Shown one piece after another: positions 25,469-34,116 of a stretch of 64,000 bases of DNA (positions are counted from its first letter, which is position 1; each line of letters begins with the position of its first letter). The DNA lies in the NCBI RefSeq assembly GCF_001952935.1, contig NZ_CP018319.1, positions 3,926,001 through 3,990,000 on the forward strand, given 5' to 3'. Under the pieces are notes generated by a model. The model did no database searches. It saw only the letters and a list, made by a program, of their open reading frames with translations, and was not told the DNA's origin. The DNA is from Pseudomonas frederiksbergensis. Its GTDB lineage: Bacteria > Pseudomonadota > Gammaproteobacteria > Pseudomonadales > Pseudomonadaceae. The translations under genes were made by a program, and so were the position numbers.

Positions 25469-26257
25469 TTAAGCGGTACGAAGCGTACCTGCCAGGTCAG
25501 CCGGCAAGGCGTCGACGGCGGCGCGATGGGCGCGGCGGTCGCTGTTCAAAGGGATGTCGTAAGTGATGCGCGCGCCATAGGCGCCGGGGGCGTGCGGGTC
25601 GAGACGGACCTTGTCGAACACCAGCAGGCGAGTGCCGAGGCTGAAGCCTTCGGACAGGTCATGGGTGACCATGAACACCGTCAGTTGCGTCTCGCGCCAC
25701 AGCTCCAGCAGCAAAGCGTGCATGTCCTTGCGGATGCCCGGATCGAGGGCGCCGAACGGTTCGTCGAGCAGCAACACCCGAGGTTTCATGATCAGTGCCT
25801 GGGCAATCGCCAGTCGTTGTTGCATGCCACCGGAGAGCTGCGCCGGGTACTTGTCCAGCGAGTGGCCGAGGCCGACTTTGTGCAGCAGCACTGAGGCTTG
25901 TTCGCGTGCATCTTTTTTAGCGCTGCCGAACAACCGCCCGAGCAGCGGCGAGCGCGGCAGTTCGAGGCCCAGGGCGACGTTGTCCAGCACCGTTAAATGC
26001 GGGAACACCGAGTAGCGCTGGAACACCACGCCACGACTGGCATCTGGCTCGCCGGCCAAGGCCTGGCCATCCAACAAAATCTCGCCGCGACTGGCGCGTT
26101 CCTGGCCCAGCAATAGCCGCAGGAAGGTCGACTTGCCGCAACCCGACGCACCGACCAAGGTGCAGAATTCACCTTCGTTGACGTTCAGGTTCAGCCCTTC
26201 GAGCACCACCTGATCGGCGTATTGCTGCCAGACATTTTTCACTGTGATGAAGCTCAT
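25469..26257 (-). CDS. ABC transporter ATP-binding protein (guanidine-operon transporter)
   Basis: 262 residues, of the nitrate/taurine (TauB/SsuB) type. Walker A is GASGCGKST, the Q-loop region SRGVVFQRYSVFPHLTVLD, the signature LSGGMQQRLAIAQAL, Walker B RVLLLDEPFGALD and the H-loop FMVTHDLSEG. Its start overlaps the permease stop by 4 nt. It powers import of the operon substrate, most likely guanidine or a related compound, since the riboswitch senses guanidine. Confidence 0.93.
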   Translation of the reverse strand: MSFITVKNVWQQYADQVVLEGLNLNVNEGEFCTLVGASGCGKSTFLRLLLGQERASRGEILLDGQALAGEPDASRGVVFQRYSVFPHLTVLDNVALGLELPRSPLLGRLFGSAKKDAREQASVLLHKVGLGHSLDKYPAQLSGGMQQRLAIAQALIMKPRVLLLDEPFGALDPGIRKDMHALLLELWRETQLTVFMVTHDLSEGFSLGTRLLVFDKVRLDPHAPGAYGARITYDIPLNSDRRAHRAAVDALPADLAGTLRTA

Positions 26258-27069
26258 GCGCGGGCCCCCTCATACCAAGGGAACGCCCGTTGGGTCAGGC
26301 GTTTCAGGCCCCAATCCATCAGCCAGGCGAGCAGGGTGATCCACACCACGTAGGGCAGAATCACGTCCATCGCCAGGTAGCGGCGCACCAGGAAAATCCG
26401 GTAACCGAGGCCGTCGGTGGAGGCGATGGCTTCGGCGGCGATCAGGAACAACCACGCCGAGCCAAGCATCAGTCGCAGCGAGATCAACAAGCGTGGCAAC
26501 AGTTGCGGCAGCACCACGCGCAGCATCAGCGTCCAGGTCGAAGCGCCGAGGGTCTGGGCCTTGATCAGCAGCTCGACGGGAATTTCCCGGGCGCGTTGCT
26601 CCAGATCACGGGCCAGGCACGGGGTGATGCCGATCACGATCAGCATCACTTTCGACAATTCCCCCAAGCCGAACACGATGAACAGAATCGGCAGGATCGC
26701 CAGCGGCGGCACCATCGACAGCACTGTCAGTAACGGCGACAACGGCGCGCCAAACAGTGGCAGCGTACCGGCGGCGATGCCCAGGCACAGCCCGGCCAGC
26801 GCGCTGATGCCAAGGCCGATGGCCAGGCGCCGCAGGCTGGAGGCGGTGTCTTGCCAAAGTAAATAGTCGCCAGTGCGGGAGTCGGCGGTGAACGCCAGGC
26901 GTTTCACCGCGTCGGTCATCTGCACGGCGCTCGGCAGCAGCTTGTCATTGGGGTTGTCCGTCAGCCGCTCAGCCGAGCCCATGAAGTAGGCGAACAGCAC
27001 CAGGGCGAACGGCAGGATCACCAACAGCAGGCGACTCGGGCGATCCGGGTGGCGATTGATCAGGCGCAT
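26254..27069 (-). CDS. ABC transporter permease (guanidine-operon transporter)
   Basis: 271 residues, about six membrane helices, TauC/SsuC-like. The EAA-type loop reads EIPVELLIKAQTLGASTWTLMLRVVLPQLLPRLL, with the conserved Ala-x-x-x-Gly that contacts the ATPase. Other helices include LLLVILPFALVLFAYFMG and WLFLIAAEAIASTDGLGYRI. It is placed between the binding-protein and ATPase genes (16-nt gap to the former, 4-nt overlap with the latter). Confidence 0.92.
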   Translation of the reverse strand: MRLINRHPDRPSRLLLVILPFALVLFAYFMGSAERLTDNPNDKLLPSAVQMTDAVKRLAFTADSRTGDYLLWQDTASSLRRLAIGLGISALAGLCLGIAAGTLPLFGAPLSPLLTVLSMVPPLAILPILFIVFGLGELSKVMLIVIGITPCLARDLEQRAREIPVELLIKAQTLGASTWTLMLRVVLPQLLPRLLISLRLMLGSAWLFLIAAEAIASTDGLGYRIFLVRRYLAMDVILPYVVWITLLAWLMDWGLKRLTQRAFPWYEGARA

Positions 27070-27085
27070 GGCCAGGTCCTCCTGA

Positions 27086-28153
27086 TTACAGCTTCGCGTC
27101 GGCGGCCATCTGCACGTAGGTCGGGTCGAAGCGCAGCTTGAGGTTGGTCTTGTCGCCGCTGGTCACGCCGTTGGCGAAGGCCATGCCGACTGCGCTGGTG
27201 TCCTTGGCGCCTTCACCGAGCAAGCCGTGCTGGAACGAAAACTCGGCGACTTTGCGCATGGTTTCCGGCAATTGCTTGCTGGTGGTGAACGCCAGGGCTT
27301 CTTTGGGGGTGGCGAACAGTTTGGTGGTGTCCAGTTGCGACTGGAAGCCGGCCAGATCGGTGCCCGAGGCTTTGGCCATGTGTTCGAGGGCGGCTTTGCT
27401 GGCGGCGTTTTTCGCGTTCATCAACTCGACCACTTCGAACCAGGCGCCGGTCAGGGCTTTGCCCAGGGCCGGGTTGTCTTTGAGGGTGGCGCTGTTGACC
27501 ACCATCATGTCCATGATTTCGCCGGGGATCTGACTGGAGTTGAACACTTCGGTCACCGCAGGCTTGGCCTTGATGTCCGAAAGCATCGGGTTCCAGGTGG
27601 TGACGGCGTTGACCTGATCGGTGTTGAAGGCCGCCGAGATGTCGGCGTCGGAGGTGTTGACCACTTTCAGGTCTTTCTCGGTGAGATCAACCGAATCCAG
27701 CGCCCGGGCCAGCAGGTAGTGGGAAACCGAGAGTTCCACCAGATTGACGTCCATACCTTTGAGGTCGGTGACTTTCTTGCCGTCACCCTTGAGCACAATG
27801 CCGTCGTTGCCGTTGGAGAAGTCGCTGACGATCAGCGCGGTGCTGTCGACGCCACCGGCCGCCGGAATGGTCAGCGCATCCATGTTGGTCATGGTGCAGC
27901 CATCGAACTGGCCGGCGGTGTATTGGTTGATGGATTCGACGTAGTCATTGAGCTGCACCACATCAATCTTGATGCCGTACTTCTTCGCCCATTTATCGAC
28001 GATGCCTTGGCTGCCGGCGTATTCCCAGGGCATCCAACCGGCGTAGATGGTCCAGCAGACGCTGAAGTGGTCTTTCTGTGCGGCCTGGGACGAGACGCTC
28101 ACGAAGGCTGCGAAAGCAGCGGCGAGCAGGGCGGGTAAACGAAGCTTGAGCAT
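27086..28153 (-). CDS. ABC transporter substrate-binding protein (guanidine-operon transporter)
   Basis: 355 residues, NMT1/TauA-like periplasmic binding protein. The signal peptide MLKLRLPALLAAAFAAFVSV-SSQA is cleaved before AQKDHF. The mature start KDHFSVCWTIYAGWMPWEYAG, then YTAGQFDGCTMTNMDALTIP, is the pattern of proteins annotated 'putative urea ABC transporter substrate-binding protein'. It is first in the operon, 8 nt after a GGAG. Its start region is the target of the proposed riboswitch-controlled Shine-Dalgarno masking. Confidence 0.9.
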   Translation of the reverse strand: MLKLRLPALLAAAFAAFVSVSSQAAQKDHFSVCWTIYAGWMPWEYAGSQGIVDKWAKKYGIKIDVVQLNDYVESINQYTAGQFDGCTMTNMDALTIPAAGGVDSTALIVSDFSNGNDGIVLKGDGKKVTDLKGMDVNLVELSVSHYLLARALDSVDLTEKDLKVVNTSDADISAAFNTDQVNAVTTWNPMLSDIKAKPAVTEVFNSSQIPGEIMDMMVVNSATLKDNPALGKALTGAWFEVVELMNAKNAASKAALEHMAKASGTDLAGFQSQLDTTKLFATPKEALAFTTSKQLPETMRKVAEFSFQHGLLGEGAKDTSAVGMAFANGVTSGDKTNLKLRFDPTYVQMAADAKL

Positions 28154-28161
28154 GGGTGGTT

Positions 28162-28256
28162 CTCCAGTTGATCAAGGGCGGGCAGGAGTCAACGCGGCAC
28201 CGTGAACGGTGGCTTGTCTCCCGGGCTTTTATCCCGCCGTGTAACCTCAACTGGAG
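28162..28256 (-). promoter_or_regulatory. proposed Shine-Dalgarno-masking duplex of the riboswitch
   Basis: Bases 28162-28171 (containing the GGAG of the first gene on the minus strand) and 28247-28256 inside the aptamer are perfect reverse complements over 10 nt (TCAACTGGAG/CTCCAGTTGA). In the aptamer the second segment belongs to an ACCTC-CAGTT-GAGGT hairpin. Pairing with the Shine-Dalgarno would exclude that hairpin, giving a two-state translational switch. This is inference from complementarity. Confidence 0.55.
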
Positions 28257-28312
28257 GTCGCCAACTCTCGGACCAGCCACTCGCCTTAGCGAGCCGGAAC
28301 CCTAGTCAGCCA
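28210..28312 (-). promoter_or_regulatory. guanidine-I (ykkC-yxkD) riboswitch
   Basis: On the minus strand the conserved ykkC blocks occur in order: CTAGGGTTCCG, CTGGTCCGAGAG, then ACACGGCGGGATAAAAGCCC followed by GGGAGA. The P1 stem is TGGCT (28308-28312) with AGCCA (28210-28214). A 6-bp hairpin CACCGT/ACGGTG (28198-28211) follows and shares bases with P1. This class binds guanidine and turns expression on. It lies 57 nt upstream of the first gene of the operon. Confidence 0.95.
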
Positions 28313-28592
28313 TTGCAAATTGTGGTGCTGCGAACCTGTGATGACTCCTGCACGTCTTTGTTAAAGCGAGAGCCGTGCCAACTCCGCTCGAGCGCTCTAG
28401 CGTGGGCGTTTACGCAATTGGCGCGCTCGCAAGAGGTGGCGGCGTTGCCTTGTGATGGTGCATGGGTGCACCGCAATGGATCGGGCCGGCCGCTGATCTG
28501 AAGGTCCAGGCGGTTCGGTACTCGGCGCAGCGTTGCCAGTCAAAACAGGTGTCAGCCGGCGTGTTCCGGCTGTGGTCTTTCAGGAGGCCGCC

Positions 28593-28835
28593 ATGTTTCG
28601 TCGACTGTTGTTCGGTGTTGTACTCGGTCTGGGATTGTCCGGCTGCTACTACTACTCCGGGGGCTACGATGTGTATTCCGCGCCTTATTACTATCCCGGC
28701 TATTCGCCCTATCCCTACTATTACGGCCCGCGCCACTACCACGGCCCGCGCTTTTATGGTGGCTATCGTTACTACTATTGGGGTGGGCATTCGCCACGTC
28801 ATTACCGAGGTGGATATCGTGGTGGCCACCATTAA
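28593..28835 (+). CDS. small Tyr/Gly-rich lipoprotein
   Basis: 80 residues. A lipoprotein signal MFRRLLFGVVLGLGLSGC gives Cys18 as the lipidated residue. The rest is almost only Tyr, Gly, Pro, His and Arg (YYYSGGYDVYSAPYYYPGYS). CAGGAGG at 28581-28587 precedes the ATG. The upstream stretch CAGGAGGCCGCCATGT is shared exactly with the next gene, so the pair arose by duplication. Function unknown; low-complexity lipoproteins of this type are often surface-associated. Confidence 0.82.
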   Translation: MFRRLLFGVVLGLGLSGCYYYSGGYDVYSAPYYYPGYSPYPYYYGPRHYHGPRFYGGYRYYYWGGHSPRHYRGGYRGGHH

Positions 28836-29002
28836 TCAGCGGATGAATGGATGAAAAACCTTTCATCGGTGACTTGTTTCAATCTGTTTCGCGAACGCAC
28901 CAGATTTGGAAAACGATGTCTGATCTTTCGACAGTCACCGAATAATTGACTGTCGCCTGCCAGCGTCGCTGGTGTGGCTCACTCGCGGTCCAGGAGGCCG
29001 CC

Positions 29003-29461
29003 ATGTATCTGCGAATTCTTCTGATTGCTGTATTGGGATTGTCTCTTGGTGCATGCGTGCCCTATTCCGATGGAGGAGCCAGCTATTACCGTTCCGAGGT
29101 CTATACCTCGCCAGCCTATTATTCCGGTGGCGGGCCTTACTACTCAGGTGGCGGCGGTTACTACACGCAACCTCGCCGGTACTACGCACCGCCAGCGCGG
29201 TATTACCAGCCAACGCCGCGGTATTACCATCAGCCGCGGGTTTATCAACCGGCACCACGCTATTACCAGTCGTCGCCACGAGCCGATTACCGGGCTCATC
29301 AGAATCGCGGCTGGGATGGCCATAACCGTGGCGGTTGGGATGGCCGCAACCGCGGTGGACGGAGCAACGACTATCGCGGACATGGCGGACGCGACAACCG
29401 TGGTGGACGAGGCGACCACAACAGTCGCGGCGAGCACAATGGACGAGGCGGCCACCGTTAA
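29003..29461 (+). CDS. Tyr- and Arg-Gly-rich lipoprotein
   Basis: 152 residues. The signal MYLRILLIAVLGLSLGAC puts the lipid on Cys18. Residues about 20-100 are Tyr/Pro/Gly repeats (RRYYAPPARYYQPTPRYYHQ). The C-terminal third is a disordered run of RGG/NRGG/DNRGG units. The same CAGGAGGCCGCCATGT start context as at 28593 marks them as duplicates. A strong terminator follows. Function unknown. Confidence 0.82.
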   Translation: MYLRILLIAVLGLSLGACVPYSDGGASYYRSEVYTSPAYYSGGGPYYSGGGGYYTQPRRYYAPPARYYQPTPRYYHQPRVYQPAPRYYQSSPRADYRAHQNRGWDGHNRGGWDGRNRGGRSNDYRGHGGRDNRGGRGDHNSRGEHNGRGGHR

Positions 29462-29469
29462 ACACTCAT

Positions 29470-29500
29470 AAAAAAGCGGCGCACGAAGCGCCGCTTTTTT
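29470..29500. terminator. bidirectional Rho-independent terminator
   Basis: A stem GCGGCGC/GCGCCGC with loop ACGAA (29476-29494) is flanked by a run of A on the left and six T on the right. It separates the convergent lipoprotein and HIBYL-CoA-hydrolase-like genes. Confidence 0.9.
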
Positions 29501-29520
29501 ATGCCCAGATTTCAGTATTC

Positions 29521-30624
29521 CTACAGATCGGCCAGAGGATGCCGGCCTTCCCAGGCCTTGTGGAAATGCGCTTCTACCACTGCATCCGGCAGGGTATTGA
29601 TGTCTGGCCAGTGCCAATGGGGTTTTTGATCCTTGTCGATCAACCGTGCGCGCACCCCTTCGCTGAACTCAGGATGACGGCAGCAGTTGAGGCTCATGGT
29701 GTATTCCATCTGAAAGACCTGCGCCAGCGACATGTGCCGGGCGCGGGCGATCTGCTCCCACACCAGATGCGCGGTCAGGGGTGAGCCTTCGCTCATGGTT
29801 TTCGCGGCACGGCTGAGCAGCAGATCGGTGCAGTCACGCAACTGGCTGATGGCCTTCCAGGCGCAGCGCACGTCACTGACATCCAGCAGCTCATCGATCT
29901 GTTGGCGACGTGGCAGCCACTGGGCTTCGGGCATTTGCGCGATGGCTTCCTGCTGCAAGGCCTTGAGCAGGCTGTTCAGCTGCATTGGCGTCTGTTCCTG
30001 CCAATTCAACTGCAGCAGGCCTTCCATCAGATCTTCCTGTTGTTCATCGAGCAGAAAACGGTCGGCCAGGTCGAGATCGATCGCATCGCGACCGTTCATA
30101 TGGGCGCCGGTCAGGCCGAGAAACAATCCGAGCTTGCCAGGCAGCCGCGACAGGAACCAGCTGGCCCCGACATCCGGGTACAAACCGATACTGATCTCCG
30201 GCATCGCCATGCGGGTGCTCGGCGTGACAATCCGGATGCCCGCCCCTTGCAACAGCCCCATGCCGCCGCCGAGCACATAGCCATGCCCCCAGCAGATCAG
30301 CGGTTTAGGATAGGTGTGCAGATTGAAGTCCAGGCGATATTCCGCCGCAAAGAAAAGCGCGGCCAGCGGCTGCACCTCGCCGGGATGGGCACGACAGGCT
30401 TCCACCAGGCTGCGGACTTCGCCGCCGGCGCAAAAGGCTTTGGTACCTTTGCCGCGCAGTACGACGCAGACGATTTGTGGCTCTTTGGCCCAGACGTCCA
30501 GTTGATCGCGCAAGGCGTTGATCATCGGCAAGGACAGGGCATTCAGGGACTTTTCGGCATCCAGGCTGGCGACTCCGATGCGTGCGCCGTCGGTGCCAGT
30601 GAGTTCTTCGAAGTGCAGATTCAT
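29521..30624 (-). CDS. enoyl-CoA hydratase/isomerase family, 3-hydroxyisobutyryl-CoA hydrolase-like
   Basis: 367 residues with a crotonase core: AFCAGGEVRSLVEA (oxyanion hole), HGYVLGGGMGLLQGAGIRIV and MPEISIGLYPDVGASWFLSR. The extended C-terminus (FSEGVRARLIDKDQKPHWHW) is the mark of the HIBYL-CoA hydrolase branch, which acts in valine breakdown. Simple enoyl-CoA hydratases are about 260 residues. No other valine genes are nearby, so the substrate remains open. Single gene. Confidence 0.88.
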   Translation of the reverse strand: MNLHFEELTGTDGARIGVASLDAEKSLNALSLPMINALRDQLDVWAKEPQIVCVVLRGKGTKAFCAGGEVRSLVEACRAHPGEVQPLAALFFAAEYRLDFNLHTYPKPLICWGHGYVLGGGMGLLQGAGIRIVTPSTRMAMPEISIGLYPDVGASWFLSRLPGKLGLFLGLTGAHMNGRDAIDLDLADRFLLDEQQEDLMEGLLQLNWQEQTPMQLNSLLKALQQEAIAQMPEAQWLPRRQQIDELLDVSDVRCAWKAISQLRDCTDLLLSRAAKTMSEGSPLTAHLVWEQIARARHMSLAQVFQMEYTMSLNCCRHPEFSEGVRARLIDKDQKPHWHWPDINTLPDAVVEAHFHKAWEGRHPLADL

Positions 30625-30756
30625 CGTGACCTCGATCGGGAATTTGAGCGTTCAGTATGATCGTTATGTAGGAAAGTGCCGGATCTGCGTCAGATCAATT
30701 GACAAGCGTGATGGGCTTTCCTAGGGTTCGCCCCATTGTTTTTGCCGGATGTAACC

Positions 30757-31452
30757 ATGACTGCAGACGACCGTATCAAACTCGAACCGAGCTGGAAGGA
30801 GGCACTGCGTGCCGAATTCGACCAGCCCTACATGGCAGAGTTGCGCAATTTCCTGCAAGAGGAGCGCGCGGCAGGCAAGGAAATCTACCCGCCAGGACCG
30901 ATGATTTTCAACGCGCTCAATTCGACGCCGCTGGATAAAGTCAAAGTCGTCATCCTTGGCCAGGACCCGTACCACGGTCCGGGGCAGGCCCACGGCTTGT
31001 GCTTTTCGGTGCAACCAGGCGTACCGGCGCCGCCGTCGCTGGTGAACATCTATAAAGAGTTGAAACGCGATCTGAACATCGACATCCCGACCCACGGTTG
31101 CCTGCAAAGCTGGGCTGACCAGGGCGTGCTGATGATCAATACCACCATGACCGTGGAGCGCGCCAACGCCAATGCGCACAAGGACAAGGGCTGGCAGTTT
31201 TTCACCGATCGGATCATCGAAGTGGTCAGTGAACATCAGCCGCATCTGGTGTTTATGCTGTGGGGCGCCCATGCCCAGAGCAAGCAGAAACTGATCGATG
31301 CCACCAAACACCTGGTGCTGACGTCGGTGCATCCATCACCGCTGTCCGCCTATCGCGGCTTCCTTGGGTGCGGGCACTTCAGTCGAACCAATAAATATCT
31401 TGAGCAGAATGGCGAGACGCCGATCGAATGGCGGTTACCACCGGTCGCGTAA
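30757..31452 (+). CDS. ung: uracil-DNA glycosylase, family 1
   Basis: 231 residues. All family-1 motifs are present: the catalytic water-activating loop VVILGQDPYHGPGQAHGLCFSV with its Asp, the Pro-rich PPSLVNIYKEL, the uracil-recognising VLMINTTMTV, and the minor-groove loop HPSPLSAYRG. It removes uracil from DNA in base-excision repair. The ATG at 30757 (MTADDRIKLEPSW) is preferred over a TTG at 30736. Single gene. Confidence 0.96.
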   Translation: MTADDRIKLEPSWKEALRAEFDQPYMAELRNFLQEERAAGKEIYPPGPMIFNALNSTPLDKVKVVILGQDPYHGPGQAHGLCFSVQPGVPAPPSLVNIYKELKRDLNIDIPTHGCLQSWADQGVLMINTTMTVERANANAHKDKGWQFFTDRIIEVVSEHQPHLVFMLWGAHAQSKQKLIDATKHLVLTSVHPSPLSAYRGFLGCGHFSRTNKYLEQNGETPIEWRLPPVA

Positions 31453-31453
31453 T

Positions 31454-31564
31454 GATCGTTCCCACGCTCTGCGTGGGAATGCAGCCCGGGACGCTCTGCG
31501 TCCCATCCAAAGCCGAACGCGGAGCGTCCGTTGAGGCATTCCCACGCGGAGCGTGGGAACGATC
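31454..31564. repeat. 111-bp palindromic intergenic repeat
   Basis: It begins GATCGTTCCCACGCTCTGCG and ends CGCGGAGCGTGGGAACGATC, with a second inner hairpin pair (GGGACGCTCTGCGTCCC). It lies one base after the ung stop and three before the end of the AbrB-type gene, filling the convergent gap. A half copy is at 18272-18322. Confidence 0.9.
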
Positions 31565-31567
31565 AGG

Positions 31568-32608
31568 TTAGGGGGAGTCGGGCACCCGATTCCAATACTT
31601 GAACAACGGCTCCGCCAGAAACAACACAAACAACAGCCGCATCACCTGCATCGCCGTCACCAGTGGCACCGACAACTGCAATGTCTCTGCCGTCAGGCTC
31701 ATCTCCGCAATCCCGCCGGGCATCATGCCTAACGTCAGCGAACGCAAATCCAGATGCGTCAGCGCACTCAACCCCAATGCTGCCAGCGTGGCGATCAACA
31801 TGCTCAGCACCGTGCCGATCAAGGTCCGCCCCATAAAAGAAGGCGCCCGCCGGAAGAACTGCCGATTGAAATGACACCCCAACCCGCTGCCAATCAGCCA
31901 TTGGCCGATCTGGCTGCCGCCATTGGGCAAACTGATGTGCAGATCCCAGCCAATACTCACCGCCGCACTCACCAGCAACGGCCCGAACAGCCACGGATTG
32001 GGTTGACGCAGACGCTCCCAGAGCCAGGCGGCGAGGGCGCCCGCCGGGAATAGAAGTGCCAGCCAGCGCCAGTCAACGGAAGTGGCATGGGACAGCGGTG
32101 CACCGTCACCCAGCCAATACTTGAACGCCGCCGGCACACACAGCACTACCACCAACACCCGCAGACTTTGCCCCGCCGCCACACGACTGAGCACTGCGCC
32201 GTTACGCGCGCCGAGGTTGACCATCTCCCCGGAGCCGCCGGGCATGCTGGAAAAGAACGCGGTGGCGCGATCTTCACCGGTACGCCGCATCAACCAGACC
32301 CCGACCACCGCCGAGAGGCTGGTGACCAAAGCACCGAAGAAGATCAGGCCGAAGTGGCTCAGGACCTGCTCCATCACCACCGGGGTGAAGTGCAGGCCGA
32401 TGCCGATGCCGACAATCCACTGGCCGCACTTGCGGCCGCCAGGGATTTCCGCCAATTGCCAAGGTGTCAGGCAACGCACCAGGATGATCGCCAGCAACGA
32501 GCCGACCATCCACGGCAGTGGCCAGCCGATCTGGCTGGCCAGGTAACCGCCCAGCAGACCGACCAGCGGGGTTCCCCACCAGGCTTTGAAGGGTGTTCGA
32601 TCAGACAT
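31568..32608 (-). CDS. AbrB-type membrane protein
   Basis: 346 residues, ten or so membrane helices, made of two homologous halves (family 'AbrB duplication'): LLGGYLASQIGWPLPWMVGSLLAI and later NPWLFGPLLVSAAVSIGWDLH. The segment SSMPGGSGEMVNLGARNGA recurs as LGMMPGGIAEMSLTAETLQ. Despite the name it is not the DNA-binding AbrB; members include putative ammonia monooxygenase-like and efflux proteins of unknown substrate. It overlaps tctA by 8 nt and so belongs to the tricarboxylate operon. Confidence 0.87.
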   Translation of the reverse strand: MSDRTPFKAWWGTPLVGLLGGYLASQIGWPLPWMVGSLLAIILVRCLTPWQLAEIPGGRKCGQWIVGIGIGLHFTPVVMEQVLSHFGLIFFGALVTSLSAVVGVWLMRRTGEDRATAFFSSMPGGSGEMVNLGARNGAVLSRVAAGQSLRVLVVVLCVPAAFKYWLGDGAPLSHATSVDWRWLALLFPAGALAAWLWERLRQPNPWLFGPLLVSAAVSIGWDLHISLPNGGSQIGQWLIGSGLGCHFNRQFFRRAPSFMGRTLIGTVLSMLIATLAALGLSALTHLDLRSLTLGMMPGGIAEMSLTAETLQLSVPLVTAMQVMRLLFVLFLAEPLFKYWNRVPDSP

Positions 32609-34115
32609 CGGCGATAACGCGCCGGGCGACCGAACGTTTGCGCCAGATTCGCAGGATCGGCATGAACAGCATGATTGCGGTCAGTACCCAGACACCGAAG
32701 GTGATCGGGCTCGACCAGAGGATTTCCAATGCGCCATTGGAGATCGACAGGGCGCGACGCAGGTTCTGCTCCATCAGGCCGCCAAGGATGAAGCCCAACA
32801 GAACCGGCGACAACGGGAAGTCCAGCTTGCGCAGGATGTAACCGAAGATGCCGATGCCGATCATCAGGAACAGGTCGAAGGTAGTGGCATGCACCGCGTA
32901 GACGCCGATCCCGGTGATGATCGCAATCACGGGCACCAGCGCCCAGTTCGGCACGGCCAGGATGCGCGTGAAGATGCGAATCATCGGGATGTTGAGGATC
33001 ACCAACATGATGTTGGCGACGAACAACGAAGCGATCAGGCCCCAGACAATGTCCGGTTGCTGTTGGAACAACAGCGGGCCCGGGGTGATGTTGTACAGCG
33101 ACAGCGCGCCGATCATCACCGCCGTGGTACCGGAACCCGGAACGCCGAGCGTCAGCATCGGCACCAGGGCACCGCAGGCTGCGCCGCCGATGGCGGTTTC
33201 CGGCGCCGCGAGGCCACGCATGTCGCCTTGGCCGAAGGTGCCATTGGCGCCGGCGATACGTTTTTCGGTCATGTAGGCCACAGCGCTGGCCAACGTGGCG
33301 CCGGCACCCGGCAACACGCCCATGATGAAACCGAGCAGACCGCAACGGATGTTCACCAAAAAGACAGCCGAGGCTTCCTTGAAGTTGAACATCATCCGGC
33401 CGGTCGCTTTCACCGCTTCCTGGCCGCGATGGGTTTTTTCCAGCAGCAGAAGGATTTCACTGATGGAGAACAAGCCGAGAACCAGCACAACGAACTGAAT
33501 GCCGTCGGTCAAGTGGATGTTGTCCCCGGTGAAACGGTACACGCCGCTGTTGGCATCGATCCCGACAGTCGACAAAAACAAACCGATCAGCGCGGCGATA
33601 AAAGTCTTCAGTGGTCGATCGCCGGCCATGCCACCAAGACAGACAATCGCGAACACCATCAGCACGAAATACTCTGCCGGTCCAAAGGCAATCGCCCATT
33701 TCGCCAGCAGCGGGGCGAACAGCACCATGCCGCAAGTGGCGATGAACGCGCCGATGAACGAACTCCACGCCGACAGCGACAACGCTACACCGGCCAGACC
33801 CTTGCGGGCCATCGGGTAACCGTCGAGGGTGGTCATGACGGTGGACGCTTCGCCTGGAATGTTCAGCAGGATCGAACTGATCCGGCCGCCGTATTCGCAA
33901 CCCAGGTACACCGCCGCCAGCAGGATCAGCGCCGATTCCGGCGGCAGACCGAGGGCGAACGCAATCGGAATCAGCAACGCCACGCCGTTGATCGGGCCCA
34001 GGCCTGGCAACAGCCCGACGACGGTGCCGATCAGGGTGCCGCACAGCGCGGTCACCAGGTTGTACGGGCTCAGCGCGACGCCGAAACCCTGACCCAAATA
34101 GCCAAGAGTATCCAT
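32601..34115 (-). CDS. tctA: tripartite tricarboxylate transporter, large permease TctA
   Basis: 504 residues, about 11-12 membrane helices. Family marks: GTLIGTVVGLLPGLGPINGVALLIP near the start and its repeat GFIMGVLPGAGATLASAVAYMTEKR. These GLxPGxGP-type motifs belong to the two halves. It takes up citrate or other tricarboxylates, driven by an ion gradient, with TctB and the binding protein TctC. It begins 1 nt after tctB ends. Confidence 0.95.
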   Translation of the reverse strand: MDTLGYLGQGFGVALSPYNLVTALCGTLIGTVVGLLPGLGPINGVALLIPIAFALGLPPESALILLAAVYLGCEYGGRISSILLNIPGEASTVMTTLDGYPMARKGLAGVALSLSAWSSFIGAFIATCGMVLFAPLLAKWAIAFGPAEYFVLMVFAIVCLGGMAGDRPLKTFIAALIGLFLSTVGIDANSGVYRFTGDNIHLTDGIQFVVLVLGLFSISEILLLLEKTHRGQEAVKATGRMMFNFKEASAVFLVNIRCGLLGFIMGVLPGAGATLASAVAYMTEKRIAGANGTFGQGDMRGLAAPETAIGGAACGALVPMLTLGVPGSGTTAVMIGALSLYNITPGPLLFQQQPDIVWGLIASLFVANIMLVILNIPMIRIFTRILAVPNWALVPVIAIITGIGVYAVHATTFDLFLMIGIGIFGYILRKLDFPLSPVLLGFILGGLMEQNLRRALSISNGALEILWSSPITFGVWVLTAIMLFMPILRIWRKRSVARRVIADV

Positions 34116-34116
34116 A

